Shown in pieces: positions 1 through 9,312 of a DNA stretch of 64,000 nucleotides; positions within the stretch are counted from its first letter, which is position 1, and every line of letters starts with the position of its first letter. The DNA is taken from the NCBI RefSeq assembly GCF_000526415.1, contig NZ_JAGA01000002.1:454001-518000 (forward strand), written 5' to 3'. The notes under the pieces were generated by a model. The model did not search any database, was not told the origin of the DNA, and saw only the letters and a program-made list of their open reading frames with translations. The position numbers and the translations under genes are program-made. The DNA comes from Kallotenue papyrolyticum. GTDB lineage: Bacteria > Chloroflexota > Chloroflexia > Chloroflexales > Kallotenuaceae.

Positions 1-163
1 GACGGTTTTACTGTCAAAACCACAGCACTATCTATCACTATCACTATCTTTGTAGATTCGATTCTGGCCATCATCCAGGCCCAGGGGACATCTTCAGCTG
101 GATGGCCGCTTCGCACCACGTGCTGGCGGCCCTGGGACGGTCACCCAAAAGCTGAATGGCGGC

Positions 164-871
164 TCACACCGCCAGATACTCCCGGGCCGCCGCCCGGTCC
201 AAGTTCCTGGCATCCCCCTCTAGTACGATGGCCCCGGTCTCCATGACATAGAAATAGCTCCCCACGTTGAGGGCAAAATCCAGGAACTGTTCCACCAGCA
301 GGATGGAGATCTCGCCCCGTTCCCGTAGGGCCAGGATCAGCTCTTCGATCTCCAGCATGATGGAAGGCTGGATGCCTTCGGTGGGTTCGTCCAGTAAGAG
401 TAACTTGGGCCGGCGGATCAGCACCCGGGCGAAGGCGAGCTGCTGCTGCTGGCCTCCGCTCAGGGTGCCGGCCACCCGATGGCGCATCTCCTTGAGCATG
501 GGGAAGAGGGTGTAGACTTCATCCAAGGCCGCTTTCCGCTCATCCCGGCCCATGTTCTCGGCGGCCTCGAACCCCATGAGCAAATTTTCGTAGACGGTCA
601 GGTAGGGGAAGATGCCCCGCCCCTGGGGCACATAGCCGAAGCCGGCTCGGGCCCGCTGGCTGGTCCGCCAGTGGGTCACCCGTTTGCCTTCGAAATGGAT
701 ATCACCGCTGCGCAACTTCAACAATCCCATGATGCTTTTCATCAAGGTGGTCTTACCCACGCCGTTACGGCCCATCAGGCAGACTACCTGACCCGACGGC
801 ACCTGTAGGTGGATATCCCGCAAGATAGGGCTCTCCCCGTAGTTGACCGCGATCTGGTTCAGCTCCAACAT
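164..871 (-). CDS. urtE: Urea ABC transporter ATP-binding subunit UrtE
   Basis: A 235-residue LivF-type ATPase that would energise urea import at the cytoplasmic face of the membrane. Visible motifs are Walker A (GRNGVGKTT, about residue 35), the ABC signature LSGGQQQQ, Walker B LLLLDEP, and a switch position reading VEQ rather than H, which is usual for the LivF branch. It is the last gene of the minus-strand urtABCDE run, 105 bp after urtD. The ATG at 871 is preferred: AGGAG lies 11 nt upstream, whereas the TTG three codons earlier sits almost on top of that site. The branched-chain amino acid LivF family is the alternative, but order and neighbours (urease, UrtA) favour urea. Confidence 0.92.
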   Translation of the reverse strand: MLELNQIAVNYGESPILRDIHLQVPSGQVVCLMGRNGVGKTTLMKSIMGLLKLRSGDIHFEGKRVTHWRTSQRARAGFGYVPQGRGIFPYLTVYENLLMGFEAAENMGRDERKAALDEVYTLFPMLKEMRHRVAGTLSGGQQQQLAFARVLIRRPKLLLLDEPTEGIQPSIMLEIEELILALRERGEISILLVEQFLDFALNVGSYFYVMETGAIVLEGDARNLDRAAAREYLAV

Positions 872-976
872 GTTTTTCAATGCTCCTTATGTCAGGTTAT
901 TATGTCAGAAATGGCGTGCCAAAGATAACGTGATAGAGATGCAGGAAAATCGACGAGGCGCAGCTGGAAGCGGCGA

Positions 977-1762
977 CTACGAGGGGGCGGCGATCATGGC
1001 CGTTTGATGGCTGCGGCCAATGTACACCTCGATCACCCGGGGATCGGCCTGGACCTGGGCCACCGGCCCCTGGGTGAGCAGTCGCCCCAGGTGCAGGACG
1101 GTGACCTGGCTGGCGAAGTTGCGCACAAACTCCATGTCGTGTTCTACCACCAGCACCGAACAGCGGCTGGCAATGGCCTGGAGCAATTCGCCAGTACGGT
1201 TCCGCTCAGCCCGGGTCATCCCCGCCACCGGCTCGTCCAGCAGAAGCAGCTTGGGCTCCTGCACCAGCAACATGGCCATTTCCAGCCACTGCTTTTCCCC
1301 ATGGGCCAGCACCCCAGCCCGGACTGTCGCCCGGGGACGCAGGGCCACCAGGTCCAGCACCTCCTCGATTCGCGCCTGCCTCTCAGGATCCAGGCGCCCC
1401 ATCAGGCCCACCACCCCCTCCCGGAAGCCGGCCGCTGCCTCCAGGTTCTCATAGACCGTCAGGCTGGGGAAGATGGTGGGCGTCTGAAACTTGCGCGCGA
1501 TGCCCTGCCGCACCAGCTCGTGCTCTGGCGTCCGGGTTACGTTGACCCGGCCATCGAAGAGGACCGTACCGCGCTGGGGCCGGGTCTTGCCGGTCAGCAC
1601 GTCCAGCAGAGTGGTCTTCCCCGCGCCGTTGGGTCCGATGACAAAGTGCAGCTCGCCGTACGCCATGCGGAAGTTCAGGCCGTCCAGGGCCTTGAAGCCG
1701 TCGAAACTGACCGTTACCCCTTCCAGCTCCAGGATGGCTTTGGCGTTGATTGGACCGGCCAT
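977..1762 (-). CDS. urtD: Urea ABC transporter ATP-binding subunit UrtD
   Basis: A 261-residue LivG-type ABC ATPase, the partner of UrtE. It shows Walker A GPNGAGKTT (about residue 43), a Q-loop in ARKFQTP, the divergent signature LAHGEKQWLE characteristic of UrtD, Walker B LLLLDEP and a switch histidine in VVEHDM. The signature differs from the LSGGQ of UrtE, which helps tell the two ATPases apart. The start codon is one base after the urtC stop, so translation is probably coupled. The C-terminal 15 residues are low complexity and carry no recognised motif. Confidence 0.93.
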   Translation of the reverse strand: MAGPINAKAILELEGVTVSFDGFKALDGLNFRMAYGELHFVIGPNGAGKTTLLDVLTGKTRPQRGTVLFDGRVNVTRTPEHELVRQGIARKFQTPTIFPSLTVYENLEAAAGFREGVVGLMGRLDPERQARIEEVLDLVALRPRATVRAGVLAHGEKQWLEMAMLLVQEPKLLLLDEPVAGMTRAERNRTGELLQAIASRCSVLVVEHDMEFVRNFASQVTVLHLGRLLTQGPVAQVQADPRVIEVYIGRSHQTAMIAAPS

Positions 1763-1763
1763 C

Positions 1764-2900
1764 TCAGGACCTCCCTTCGGCGTGGGTAGCGGTTACCTGG
1801 ATCAGGGGCTCGCTGCCCGCCTCGCCGCCGGCCGGCGACGGGCGTCGGGAGAGGAGTCCTTTCACCCGCCGGGAGAACGCCGCCAGGTTGCCCACAATCC
1901 CCTGGGGGAAGAGGAGGACGCTGCCGATGAAGAGCGCGCCCAGGAAGATCTGCCAGATGTCCGGGTAGGATTCGCTGAAGTAGCTGCGTCCATAGCTCAC
2001 CAGCAGCGCACCCACCACGGCCCCCAGCAGGGTTCCCCGGCCGCCCACCGCCACCCAGACCACCATCTCGATGGAAGGCACTACGCCCATGCTGGAGGGC
2101 GAGATGATCCCCACCTGGGGCACGAAGAGGATGCCGGCCAGGGCCGCGATCATGGCCGAGAGGACGAAGACCACCACCTTCAGCCGTACCGGGTCGTAGC
2201 CCAGAAACCGAACCCGCTCCTCGTTGTCCCGCAGGGCTACCAGCAGCCGGCCAAAGCGGGCACCCGTCAGCCAGCGGCAGAGGAGGTAGACGCCGGCCAG
2301 GGCTACCACGGTGGCCAGGTAGAAGCCCCGTTGTACCGGCGGGCTCTGCAGGGAGTGGCCGAAGATCTGGGCGCTGCCCAGGTTGGTGATGCCGTTGGTG
2401 CCGCCGGTGTAGGCCTGTTGGCCCACAAACCAGATGCTGGTCAACAGGGTAAGGGCCTGGGTGATGATGGAGAAGTAGACGCCCTTCACCCGGCTGCGGA
2501 AGACAAAATAGCCCAGGATGCCGGCCAGGATCCCGGGGACGAGCAGGGCCGCAGCCAGGGCGAAGACCGGCGACTGGAAGGGCACCCAGAACCAGGGCAG
2601 CTCCTTCAGGCCACTCCAGAACATGAAGTCTGGCAGCTTGCCGCCCGAGGCCTGCAGCTTCAGGTACATGGCGAAGCCATAGGCACCTAGCCCGAAGAAG
2701 AGGCCCTGCCCCAGGCTCAACATGCCGCCATAGCCCCAGATCAGGTCCAAGCCCAGGGCAATAATGGCGAAGGTCAAAAATTTGCCCAGCTGAATTAACC
2801 GGAAGTCCGACAGGAACAGCGGGGCCGCCAACAGAACTAGCATCAGGACCGTGAAGCTACCCCACTGGCTGATAAACCGTGCCAGTTTTCTTTTGTCCAT
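1764..2900 (-). CDS. urtC: Urea ABC transporter permease UrtC
   Basis: A 378-residue LivM-type inner-membrane permease with about eight to ten hydrophobic segments. The conserved stretch [20 protein letters not shown] (about residues 56-75) and the motif [13 protein letters not shown] near residue 290 are typical of LivM/UrtC permeases. It pairs with UrtB to form the membrane channel. The ATG at 2900 has AAGGAG 9 nt upstream. The C-terminal tail ([14 protein letters not shown]) is polar and probably cytoplasmic. Its gene is separated from urtB by 108 bp that contain a long perfect inverted repeat. Confidence 0.92.
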   Translation of the reverse strand: MDKRKLARFISQWGSFTVLMLVLLAAPLFLSDFRLIQLGKFLTFAIIALGLDLIWGYGGMLSLGQGLFFGLGAYGFAMYLKLQASGGKLPDFMFWSGLKELPWFWVPFQSPVFALAAALLVPGILAGILGYFVFRSRVKGVYFSIITQALTLLTSIWFVGQQAYTGGTNGITNLGSAQIFGHSLQSPPVQRGFYLATVVALAGVYLLCRWLTGARFGRLLVALRDNEERVRFLGYDPVRLKVVVFVLSAMIAALAGILFVPQVGIISPSSMGVVPSIEMVVWVAVGGRGTLLGAVVGALLVSYGRSYFSESYPDIWQIFLGALFIGSVLLFPQGIVGNLAAFSRRVKGLLSRRPSPAGGEAGSEPLIQVTATHAEGRS

Positions 2901-2950
2901 GTGCCAATGCTCCTTTTCCCACGCATGAATACAGTCCGGCGTAAATGCCA

Positions 2951-3005
2951 CGGCAGAAATTCGGCGGCATGAGTTCTGGTGGAAACCCGCGACGAATTTC
3001 TGCCG
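2951..3005. repeat. Perfect 13-bp inverted repeat between urtB and urtC
   Basis: CGGCAGAAATTCG (2951-2963) is repeated in inverted form at 2993-3005 with a 29-nt loop. It lies in the gap between the urtB stop and the urtC start. It could form an RNA hairpin that stabilises the upstream message or attenuates the downstream one. No T-run follows it on the minus strand, so a classical terminator is unlikely. Confidence 0.6.
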
Positions 3006-3008
3006 GAT

Positions 3009-3905
3009 TTAACGGGTCTGCAGCGCGGCCAGGCCCGAAGGTTTCCACTGTAAAAAGATGATGATGGCCAGCAGCACCAGCACCTTGCCCACTGTGGCTG
3101 TGGTGCCCAGCTCCAGCACCGTGTTGGTTACGCCGATGGCCGTGGCTGCCAGGATGGTGCCCGGCAGGCTGCCCACGCCACCCAGAACCACCACCATGAA
3201 GGCGTCCACAATGTAGAAGGTGCCCAGGGACGGGCCGATGGGCCCGATGAGGGTGAGCGCACAGCCGGCCACCCCGGCCAGCCCTGTGCCCAGGGCAAAG
3301 GTGGTGACGTCCACCCAGCGGGAGCGCACCCCCAGACAGGAGGCCATCTCCCGGTTCTGCATGACGGCCCGCAGTCGCCGGCCCTGGCTGGTGCGGTACA
3401 GATAGAGATACATGGCGGCCACGACTAGGAGAACCAGGCCGATGATGAAGATGCGCTTGTACGAGAGGAGGAAGCCTGCACCAATATCTGCGCCGCCGTT
3501 CAGCCAGGCCGGACTGACCACGTTGACATTGGGCGCCCCAAAGATGGAGCGGGCCGCCTGCTGCAGGATCAGGCCGACACCCCAGGTGGCCAGCAGGGTG
3601 TCCAGCGGACGACCGTAGAGGTGCCGCACCAGGGTGGTTTCCATCAGCCCGCCCAACAGCGCGGCCACCAGGAAGGCCGCAGGAATGGCGGCCAGGAACC
3701 AGAGACCGGCCTCCACGCCGCCCATGGCCGGCGCCAGCAAAAGCTGAAAGACATAGGCCACGTAGGCGCCTACCATGATAAACTCCCCGTGGGCCATGTT
3801 GATGACGTTCATGAGCCCAAAGGCGAAGGCCAGCCCCAATGAAACCAACAACAAAATCGAGCCCAGGCTGATGCCGTTGAATGCCTGGAGAATCAATGCG
3901 TCCAT
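3009..3905 (-). CDS. urtB: Urea ABC transporter permease UrtB
   Basis: A 298-residue LivH-type permease. Hydrophobic segments start almost at the N-terminus ([19 protein letters not shown]), followed by the conserved [20 protein letters not shown], a hallmark of LivH/UrtB. The reading frame stays open 50 codons further upstream, but that stretch translates the heptad repeat (3942-4034) and is not family-like. The ATG at 3905 with AAAAGGGG upstream fits the UrtB N-terminus. It forms the transmembrane heterodimer with UrtC and lies downstream of urtA in the same transcription unit. Confidence 0.92.
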   Translation of the reverse strand: MDALILQAFNGISLGSILLLVSLGLAFAFGLMNVINMAHGEFIMVGAYVAYVFQLLLAPAMGGVEAGLWFLAAIPAAFLVAALLGGLMETTLVRHLYGRPLDTLLATWGVGLILQQAARSIFGAPNVNVVSPAWLNGGADIGAGFLLSYKRIFIIGLVLLVVAAMYLYLYRTSQGRRLRAVMQNREMASCLGVRSRWVDVTTFALGTGLAGVAGCALTLIGPIGPSLGTFYIVDAFMVVVLGGVGSLPGTILAATAIGVTNTVLELGTTATVGKVLVLLAIIIFLQWKPSGLAALQTR

Positions 3906-3941
3906 GGTAACGTTCCCCTTTTCCCTCTGTGGTACGGCAGA

Positions 3942-4034
3942 AGTCCAGAGTCTACAGTCCAAAGTCCGAAGTCCGGAGCCCGAAGTCAATCTAGACTCAG
4001 GACTCTGGACTTCGGACTCCAGACTACGGACCTC
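3942..4034. repeat. Heptad-based palindromic intergenic repeat, copy 1
   Basis: The left arm is built from variants of a 7-base unit (AGTCCGA, AGTCCGG, AGTCCAA). The right arm carries the reverse complements (GGACTCT, GGACTTC, GGACTCC), so the whole block is a large imperfect palindrome. It fills the space between urtA and urtB and contains the urtA stop codon at its edge. A sibling copy lies between ureC and ureB at 7579-7659. Confidence 0.75.
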
Positions 4035-5385
4035 TGGGACGGGTCGCTGGCTCAACCCTTACTGCCAGCCCTGCAGCCCATTCGATGTTCTTCAGGAAGG
4101 GATCCGGCCGGACGGCTTCTCCCGAGCTCCAGACCTCATCGATCAGGCCGGACTCGTTGATCTTGCCGATGCGCACAATCTTCCAAGTGTGCTGGTTCTC
4201 CGGGTCGACCTTGACCAGCCCTTCCGGCGCTTGGAAGGAGATCTCGCCGCTCTGGGCGGCGGCCCGCACGTCGTCCACGGCTACGCTGCCCGCCTTCTCC
4301 ACCATCTCCTTCCACAGGTAGACGCCGAAGTAGCCCGCTTCGATGGGGTCGCTGGTGACCCGATCTTCCCCGTAGGTGGCCTTGTAGGCAGCCACGAAGG
4401 CTTCATTCTCCGGCGTGTCGGTGGTCTGGTAGTAGTTCCAGGCGGTGTAATGGCCGGCGATGTTCTCCGGCCCAATGCCCCGCACCTCTTCCTCGGCCAC
4501 GCTCACCGACATCACCGGCAGGGTCTCGGCGGTGAAGCCGGCATCCTTGAACTGCTTGAAGAAGGACACGTTGCTGTCGCCGTTGAGGGTGTTGAAGATG
4601 GCGTCTGGTTGGGCTTCTTGAATCTTGCTGATGATGGTGCTGAACTCGGTGCCGCCCAGGGGCACATACTCCTCACCGGCCAGGGTCACGCCCAGGTGCT
4701 CGAGCTGGGCCTTGATGATCAGGTTGGCTGTGCGGGGGAAGACGTAGTCGGAACCCAGGAGGTAGATGCTCTGGGCGCCCAGCTCGTTCACCAGGTAATC
4801 CACCCCCGGGATGATCTGCTGGGTGGGCTCGGCGCCGGTGTAGAAGATGTTGGGCGACGCCTCCAGGCCCTCGTACTGCACCGGGTAGAAGAGCAACCCG
4901 TTGAGTTCTTCAAAAACGGGCAACACCGCCTTGCGGCTGGCGCTGGTCCAGCAGCCGAAGACCACCGCTACGCCATCCTGCTGGATCAGCTTGCGGGCCT
5001 TCTCGGCGAAGGTGGGCCAGTCGCTGGCCCCATCCTCGATGATGGGCTCCAGCTGTTTGCCCAGTACACCGCCGTTGGCGTTGATCTCCTGGATGGCCAG
5101 CAGGGTGGCATCTTTGACCGAGACCTCGCTGATGGCCATGGTGCCGCTCAGGGAGTGGAGGATGCCTACCTTGATGGTGTCGCCGCTCTCCCCGGTAGGG
5201 GACTCGGCGGCCGTGGTGGGCGTGTTGGCGGCCGGTTCCGCTTCCGCCGGGCTGCTTTCGGCGTCGTTGGAAGCGGAAGAGCCGCCGCAGGCGCTGACCA
5301 GCAGGGCGATGACCAGAAGCAGGGCTACCAGCCGGCCGGCGGAAGGTCTCCGGGCTAGGGCGGCACGTATCGGATGTTGCTCCAT
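4024..5385 (-). CDS. urtA: Urea ABC transporter substrate-binding lipoprotein UrtA
   Basis: A 453-residue periplasmic-binding-type lipoprotein that captures urea or short amides for UrtBC. The N-terminus has a charged region, a hydrophobic core and the lipobox LLVSAC, then an acidic/Thr-Pro-rich linker (about residues 37-70). The mature domain starts [19 protein letters not shown], which is diagnostic of UrtA/AmiC-like receptors. ATG 5385 is chosen because it begins the signal peptide; AAGGAGG lies about 14 nt upstream, and an in-frame TTG 9 nt earlier would sit closer to it. The last few codons run into the heptad repeat. It heads the urt part of the cluster, downstream of ureC. Confidence 0.93.
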   Translation of the reverse strand: MEQHPIRAALARRPSAGRLVALLLVIALLVSACGGSSASNDAESSPAEAEPAANTPTTAAESPTGESGDTIKVGILHSLSGTMAISEVSVKDATLLAIQEINANGGVLGKQLEPIIEDGASDWPTFAEKARKLIQQDGVAVVFGCWTSASRKAVLPVFEELNGLLFYPVQYEGLEASPNIFYTGAEPTQQIIPGVDYLVNELGAQSIYLLGSDYVFPRTANLIIKAQLEHLGVTLAGEEYVPLGGTEFSTIISKIQEAQPDAIFNTLNGDSNVSFFKQFKDAGFTAETLPVMSVSVAEEEVRGIGPENIAGHYTAWNYYQTTDTPENEAFVAAYKATYGEDRVTSDPIEAGYFGVYLWKEMVEKAGSVAVDDVRAAAQSGEISFQAPEGLVKVDPENQHTWKIVRIGKINESGLIDEVWSSGEAVRPDPFLKNIEWAAGLAVRVEPATRPRGP

Positions 5386-5535
5386 GGCAGACAAGTCTTC
5401 CTCCTTACTTTTCGATGGTGATTTCTGAGCTGAATCCTGATTGCCTTCTGTCGACGAAATCAGGATCGATGGAAATGCTTTGAGCAGGCAAGGTGGAAAG
5501 CAGTCTAGCGCTGACCAGCGAACCGGACGCCCTTC

Positions 5536-5541
5536 AGTATA
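5536..5541 (-). promoter_or_regulatory. Candidate -10 box upstream of urtA
   Basis: TATACT on the minus strand, about 150 nt before the urtA start. A TTGACC lies upstream, but at a 24-nt spacing that is too wide for a standard promoter. Weak evidence for an internal promoter driving the urt genes separately from the ure genes. Confidence 0.25.
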
Positions 5542-5779
5542 GCCAATCCAGGGTCGGGACACACTGGTCAAGGCCTACAGACTGGATCCGGTGGCGTGTA
5601 TGCAAAATGCACAAATTGTGCGGTGGAAGCGATGGGTGTGGTGGTTGAAGTGGCGGGGGTGTACTCGGTTGAGTGGGCGGTGTGCACGAAAAGCGGTGCG
5701 GTGCCGTCCTGTCTGGCCTGGCATCTGAGGATGCCGACTCCGCGTCGCGAGGGTGGCCCCTGTGCGGAGGGAGCATCCT

Positions 5780-5823
5780 CAACCACCGTAGGTCCGGTAT
5801 GGAAACTGGACCTACGGTGGTTG
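5780..5823. repeat. Perfect 16-bp hairpin between ureC and urtA
   Basis: The arms 5780-5795 and 5808-5823 (CAACCACCGTAGGTCC and its exact reverse complement) flank a 12-nt loop. The hairpin begins 18 bp beyond the ureC stop. No uridine run follows on the minus strand, so it may be a processing or stability element, or a dispersed palindrome, rather than an intrinsic terminator. The remaining sequence from 5386 to 5840 shows no gene. Confidence 0.6.
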
Positions 5824-5840
5824 AAAAATCTCTGTGGGCC

Positions 5841-7556
5841 TCAAAAGAGGAAATAGCGCTGGGCCATGGGCAGGGAGACCGCCGGCTCGCAGGTCAGCAG
5901 TTCGCCGTCCACCCGCACCTCATAGGTCTCCGGATCCACCTGAATGTCGGGCATGGCGTCATTGTGCACCATGTCGGCCTTGCCAATGCCCCGGCAGTGG
6001 GTCACCGCCACCACCGGCTTGCGGAGACCCAGGGCCTGGGGCACGCCGGCCGCTACCGCCGCCTGGGACATGAAAGTCAGGCTCAGGGGGGCAGTGGCCT
6101 GGCCGAAGCTGCCGAACATGGGCCGGTAGAGAACCGGCTGGGGCGTGGGGATGGAGGCGTTGGCATCCCCCATGACACTCCAGGCGATGAGGCCGCCCTT
6201 GATGACCATTTCCGGCTTGGCCCCGAAGAAGGCCGGCTTCCACAGCACCAGGTCGGCCAGCTTGCCCGGTTCGATGGAGCCCACCTCGTGGGCGATGCCG
6301 TGGGCAATGGCCGGGTTGATGGTGTATTTTGCCACGTAGCGCTTAGCCCGGAAGTTGTCGTGGCGGTCCGTGTCGGGCGCCAGGGGCCCCCGCTGGACCT
6401 TCATCTTGTGGGCCGTCTGCCAGGTGCGGGTGACCACCTCGCCCACCCGCCCCATGGCCTGGGAGTCGCTGGCGATGATGCTGATCACCCCCAGGTCATG
6501 GAGGATGTCCTCGGCGGCGATGGTCTCGGCCCGGATGCGGCTCTCGGCGAAGGCCACGTCCTCCGGCACCTGGGGGTTGAGGTGGTGGCAGACCATGAGC
6601 ATGTCCAGGTGCTCGGCCACGGTGTTAACCGTGTAGGGCCGGGTGGGGTTGGTGGACGACGGCAGGACGAAGGGGTAGCCGGCGATGCGGATGATGTCGG
6701 GCGCGTGGCCGCCGCCCGCACCTTCGGTGTGGTAGGTGTGGATGGTACGGCCGGCGATGGCCGTGATGGTGTCCTCCACGAAGCCGGCTTCGTTGAGGGT
6801 GTCGGTATGGATGGCCACCTGGACATCGTACTCCTCCGCCACCCGTAGGCAGCTGTCGATGGCTGCAGGCGTGGAGCCCCAATCCTCGTGGAGCTTGAGG
6901 CCACAGGCACCGGCCTCCAGCTGTTCGGCCAGGGGCGCCGGATCCGCGGCGTTGCCCTTGCCCAGGAAGCCGAAGTTGACCGGCCAGGACTCGGCGGCCT
7001 GGAGCATGCGGGCCAGGTTCCAGGCGCCGGGGGTGCAGGTGGTGGCGTTGGTCCCCGTGGCGGGGCCGGTGCCGCCACCCAACATGGTGGTGATGCCGTT
7101 GGAGAGGGCTTCGTAGACCTGTTGGGGGGAGATGAAATGGATGTGGCTGTCGATGGCCCCCGGGGTGACGATCAGGTGTTCCCCCGCGATGACTTCGGTG
7201 GATGGCCCGATGACCAGCTCGGGATCCACGCCGGCCATGGTGTCAGGGTTGCCCGCCTTGCCCACCTTGACGATGCGGCCGTTCTTGATGCCGATGTCGC
7301 CCTTGACGATGCCCCAGTGGTCCAGCACCACCGCGTTGGTGATGACTAGATCCAGGGCCTGCATGCGCAGGGCGGCGCTGCGTTGCCCCATCCCATCCCG
7401 GATGACCTTGCCGCCGCCGAAGGTAACTTCGTCGCCGTAGACGGTGTAGTCGTGCTCGATCTGGATGATCAGCGCCGAGTCGGCCAGGCGCAGCCGGTCC
7501 CCGGTGGTCGGGCCGTAGAGGTCGGTGTAGGTGCGCCGTGGAATCTGCAGGGTCAT
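5841..7556 (-). CDS. ureC: Urease subunit alpha UreC
   Basis: The 571-residue catalytic subunit that hydrolyses urea to ammonia and carbamate in the cytoplasm. All nickel-site elements are visible: the HxH in IDSHIHFI, the carbamylated lysine in GLKLHEDWG, the histidines of [10 protein letters not shown] and [11 protein letters not shown], the mobile-flap Cys-His in [13 protein letters not shown], and the aspartate of SDSQAMGR. Length matches the family. It follows ureB across a heptad repeat and precedes the urt transporter. The RBS is not strong. There is no sign of inactivation. Confidence 0.97.
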   Translation of the reverse strand: MTLQIPRRTYTDLYGPTTGDRLRLADSALIIQIEHDYTVYGDEVTFGGGKVIRDGMGQRSAALRMQALDLVITNAVVLDHWGIVKGDIGIKNGRIVKVGKAGNPDTMAGVDPELVIGPSTEVIAGEHLIVTPGAIDSHIHFISPQQVYEALSNGITTMLGGGTGPATGTNATTCTPGAWNLARMLQAAESWPVNFGFLGKGNAADPAPLAEQLEAGACGLKLHEDWGSTPAAIDSCLRVAEEYDVQVAIHTDTLNEAGFVEDTITAIAGRTIHTYHTEGAGGGHAPDIIRIAGYPFVLPSSTNPTRPYTVNTVAEHLDMLMVCHHLNPQVPEDVAFAESRIRAETIAAEDILHDLGVISIIASDSQAMGRVGEVVTRTWQTAHKMKVQRGPLAPDTDRHDNFRAKRYVAKYTINPAIAHGIAHEVGSIEPGKLADLVLWKPAFFGAKPEMVIKGGLIAWSVMGDANASIPTPQPVLYRPMFGSFGQATAPLSLTFMSQAAVAAGVPQALGLRKPVVAVTHCRGIGKADMVHNDAMPDIQVDPETYEVRVDGELLTCEPAVSLPMAQRYFLF

Positions 7557-7578
7557 GGTGTTTTACTCCTCACGAATG

Positions 7579-7659
7579 AGTCCGAAGTCCGGAGTCCGAG
7601 GTCCGAAGTCTGGGGTCTAGTCTGGAGACTCAGGACTTCGGACTCCGGACTCCGGACTA
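7579..7659. repeat. Heptad-based palindromic intergenic repeat, copy 2
   Basis: Same architecture as the copy at 3942-4034: AGTCCGA/AGTCCGG units on the left and GGACTTC/GGACTCC units on the right. It lies between ureB and ureC. The final codons and stop of ureB lie inside it, with TAG at 7617-7619 near the centre of the palindrome. Confidence 0.75.
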
Positions 7660-8030
7660 TCATCGAGAAATCCCCGTTGGGCGGCCTTGGCCAGCGCAGC
7701 GGCCCGGACGGCGGGGTCATCCAGTGGGCCCTGGACCAGGCCGTTGAAGCCGGTCACGACCCGGTCCCCGGCCAGGGGGGTCAGGGTGACCTCCTTCACG
7801 TCGCCCGGTTCGAAGCGAACGGCGGTGCCGGCCGGGATGTTCAGGCGCATGCCGTAGGCGGCCCGGCGGTCGAAGCGCAGGGCCCGGTTGACCTCGAAGA
7901 AGTGGAAATGGCTGCCCACCTGGATGGGGCGGTCACCAGTGTGGGCCACCAGTAGGGTGACGGTGTCCCGGCCGGCGTTGGCCCGGATGGGGCCCGCCTG
8001 CTCGTCCACAAGGATTTCGCCTGGGATCAT
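7617..8030 (-). CDS. ureB: Urease subunit beta UreB
   Basis: A 137-residue small urease subunit. It starts [10 protein letters not shown] and holds the family motifs [35 protein letters not shown] and [10 protein letters not shown]. Other members usually end near the FL after this region. Here the last 13 or so residues ([15 protein letters not shown]) are translated from the intergenic heptad repeat, an apparent repeat-derived tail. ATG 8030 is used because the open frame upstream overlaps ureA and lacks family similarity. It assembles with UreA and UreC. Confidence 0.94.
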   Translation of the reverse strand: MIPGEILVDEQAGPIRANAGRDTVTLLVAHTGDRPIQVGSHFHFFEVNRALRFDRRAAYGMRLNIPAGTAVRFEPGDVKEVTLTPLAGDRVVTGFNGLVQGPLDDPAVRAAALAKAAQRGFLDDSPESGVRSPESPD

Positions 8031-8055
8031 GGTTTGCCCTCTCTTTCTGGTGACA

Positions 8056-8358
8056 TCAGCGGATGGGATCGTGGACGGTGACCAGCTTGGTGCCATCTGG
8101 GAAGGTGGCCTCCACCTGTACCTCGTGGATCATCTCGGCCACGCCGTCCATCACATCCTCCCGGCTCAGGATGGTGGCGCCGTAGCTCATGATTTCGGCC
8201 ACGGTGCGGCCATCCCGGGCCGCTTCCAGAATCTCTGCCGTGAGGATGGCCACGGCCTCGGGGTAGTTGAGTTTCAGGCCTCGGGCCTGGCGTTTGCGGG
8301 CCAGTTCGGCCGCCACGAAGATGAGCAGTTTTTCCTGTTCGCGCGGTGTCAGATGCAT
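8056..8358 (-). CDS. ureA: Urease subunit gamma UreA
   Basis: A 100-residue subunit, the exact usual length. It begins [14 protein letters not shown] and contains [24 protein letters not shown] and [18 protein letters not shown], all diagnostic of UreA. ATG 8358 has GGAG about 8 nt upstream. Separate ureA, ureB and ureC genes, rather than an AB fusion, are the common bacterial arrangement. It lies between ureD and ureB with short spacers, so co-transcription is likely. Confidence 0.96.
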   Translation of the reverse strand: MHLTPREQEKLLIFVAAELARKRQARGLKLNYPEAVAILTAEILEAARDGRTVAEIMSYGATILSREDVMDGVAEMIHEVQVEATFPDGTKLVTVHDPIR

Positions 8359-8406
8359 GGTTGATGCTCCTGTCGGACCTTCAACGGACATTCAAGGCGT
8401 GTAAGT

Positions 8407-9312
8407 TCAGTACAGCTTACGGGGCATCTCCCCGGTCGAGCCGTAGAGGAAGCGGCGGGCCTCCTGCCAGAAGCGGGGGAGGCCCTGGAGTAGATCGCGG
8501 CCCTGGCTAGCCACGCCCCGCACGGCCACGCCGTGGGCGGCCAGGGTACTGGCTCCCCACAGGCAGCGGCCCTCCTGGCTCAAGGAATCGGCCAGGTCGG
8601 CCAGGGTTTCCTCCAGGGCCAGCCAACGCTCGTGGGGTACACCCACCCGGCAGGCGTAAAAATTCGCATAGTGAAGATAGGGGCCCAGCCGGATGGGAGA
8701 AGCGGGTAGCCGTGGGGCTGGTTCCAGGCGTGCCCGTTCCAGCGCGATGGGGCGGCAGCCTGCCACTCCGGACGCTCCCGCCTGTTCGACCGCTTCGATG
8801 GTCAGGGCCAGTTCCAGCCAAGCGTAGGCAAAGCGCTCGCCGCTGGCCTCCCGCCCCGGGGCCACCACCTCCCACCCGAAGAAGCCGGCGTCCGCCTCCA
8901 GGAGTACGTGGGTCTGCTGGCGGTAACGGGCGGCGGTGAAGGGGATGATAGGATCCATCAGGTACTCCAGGAGGCCCCCAGCGCCCACTTGCAGGCAGGT
9001 GTGCTGACAGGCCGGCGGGCTGTGGGGTCGGGGGCGGTAGAGCCGGGTGGCGCCGGTGGTGGTCAGTTGGGCATAGGCGCCCGGCTCCACCGTCACCTCC
9101 ACGGTCAACTGGTCGCCGCCCAGTACCCCGCCCGAGATGTTGTGGAGATGTGCCAGGGCTCCCTGCTCCCCAATTGGAAAGGCGCGTATCACCCGCAGGG
9201 GCGGCTCCTGGCGCTGGACATGGAGGCGAGTTGGGCCCTGTGGCTCAGGCCGGGAGAACCGCAGTGCCAGGGCGCCGCAGGTTCGGGGTGTGGTGGATGC
9301 CATGGTTGCCAT
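8407..9312 (-). CDS. ureD: Urease accessory protein UreD (UreH)
   Basis: A 301-residue member of the UreD/UreH family, which scaffolds apo-urease for nickel insertion together with UreF and UreG. Family features include the HNISGGVLGGDQLTVEVTVEPGA block (about residues 57-80), TTTGATRLYRP, and MDPIIPFTAARYRQ. Its start overlaps the ureF stop by one base (TAATG), indicating translational coupling with ureF. Confidence 0.93.
   Translation of the reverse strand: MATMASTTPRTCGALALRFSRPEPQGPTRLHVQRQEPPLRVIRAFPIGEQGALAHLHNISGGVLGGDQLTVEVTVEPGAYAQLTTTGATRLYRPRPHSPPACQHTCLQVGAGGLLEYLMDPIIPFTAARYRQQTHVLLEADAGFFGWEVVAPGREASGERFAYAWLELALTIEAVEQAGASGVAGCRPIALERARLEPAPRLPASPIRLGPYLHYANFYACRVGVPHERWLALEETLADLADSLSQEGRCLWGASTLAAHGVAVRGVASQGRDLLQGLPRFWQEARRFLYGSTGEMPRKLY

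Noticed and set aside
1491-2690. Long plus-strand open frame opposite urtD/urtC
   Set aside because: It is a shadow of the real minus-strand genes: high-GC third positions keep the opposite frame open, and the product is His/Gly-rich with no family motifs.
3942-4034. Heptad repeat considered as a CRISPR array
   Set aside because: Units are 7 bases with no unique spacers of constant length, and the two halves are inverted, not direct, copies.
3775-5358. 527-codon plus-strand open frame opposite urtA/urtB
   Set aside because: Antisense shadow; it also crosses the heptad repeat, and UrtA/UrtB motifs are unmistakable on the other strand.
5780-5823. Hairpin after ureC as a classical terminator
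   Set aside because: No T-run follows in either transcription direction, although the stem itself is perfect.
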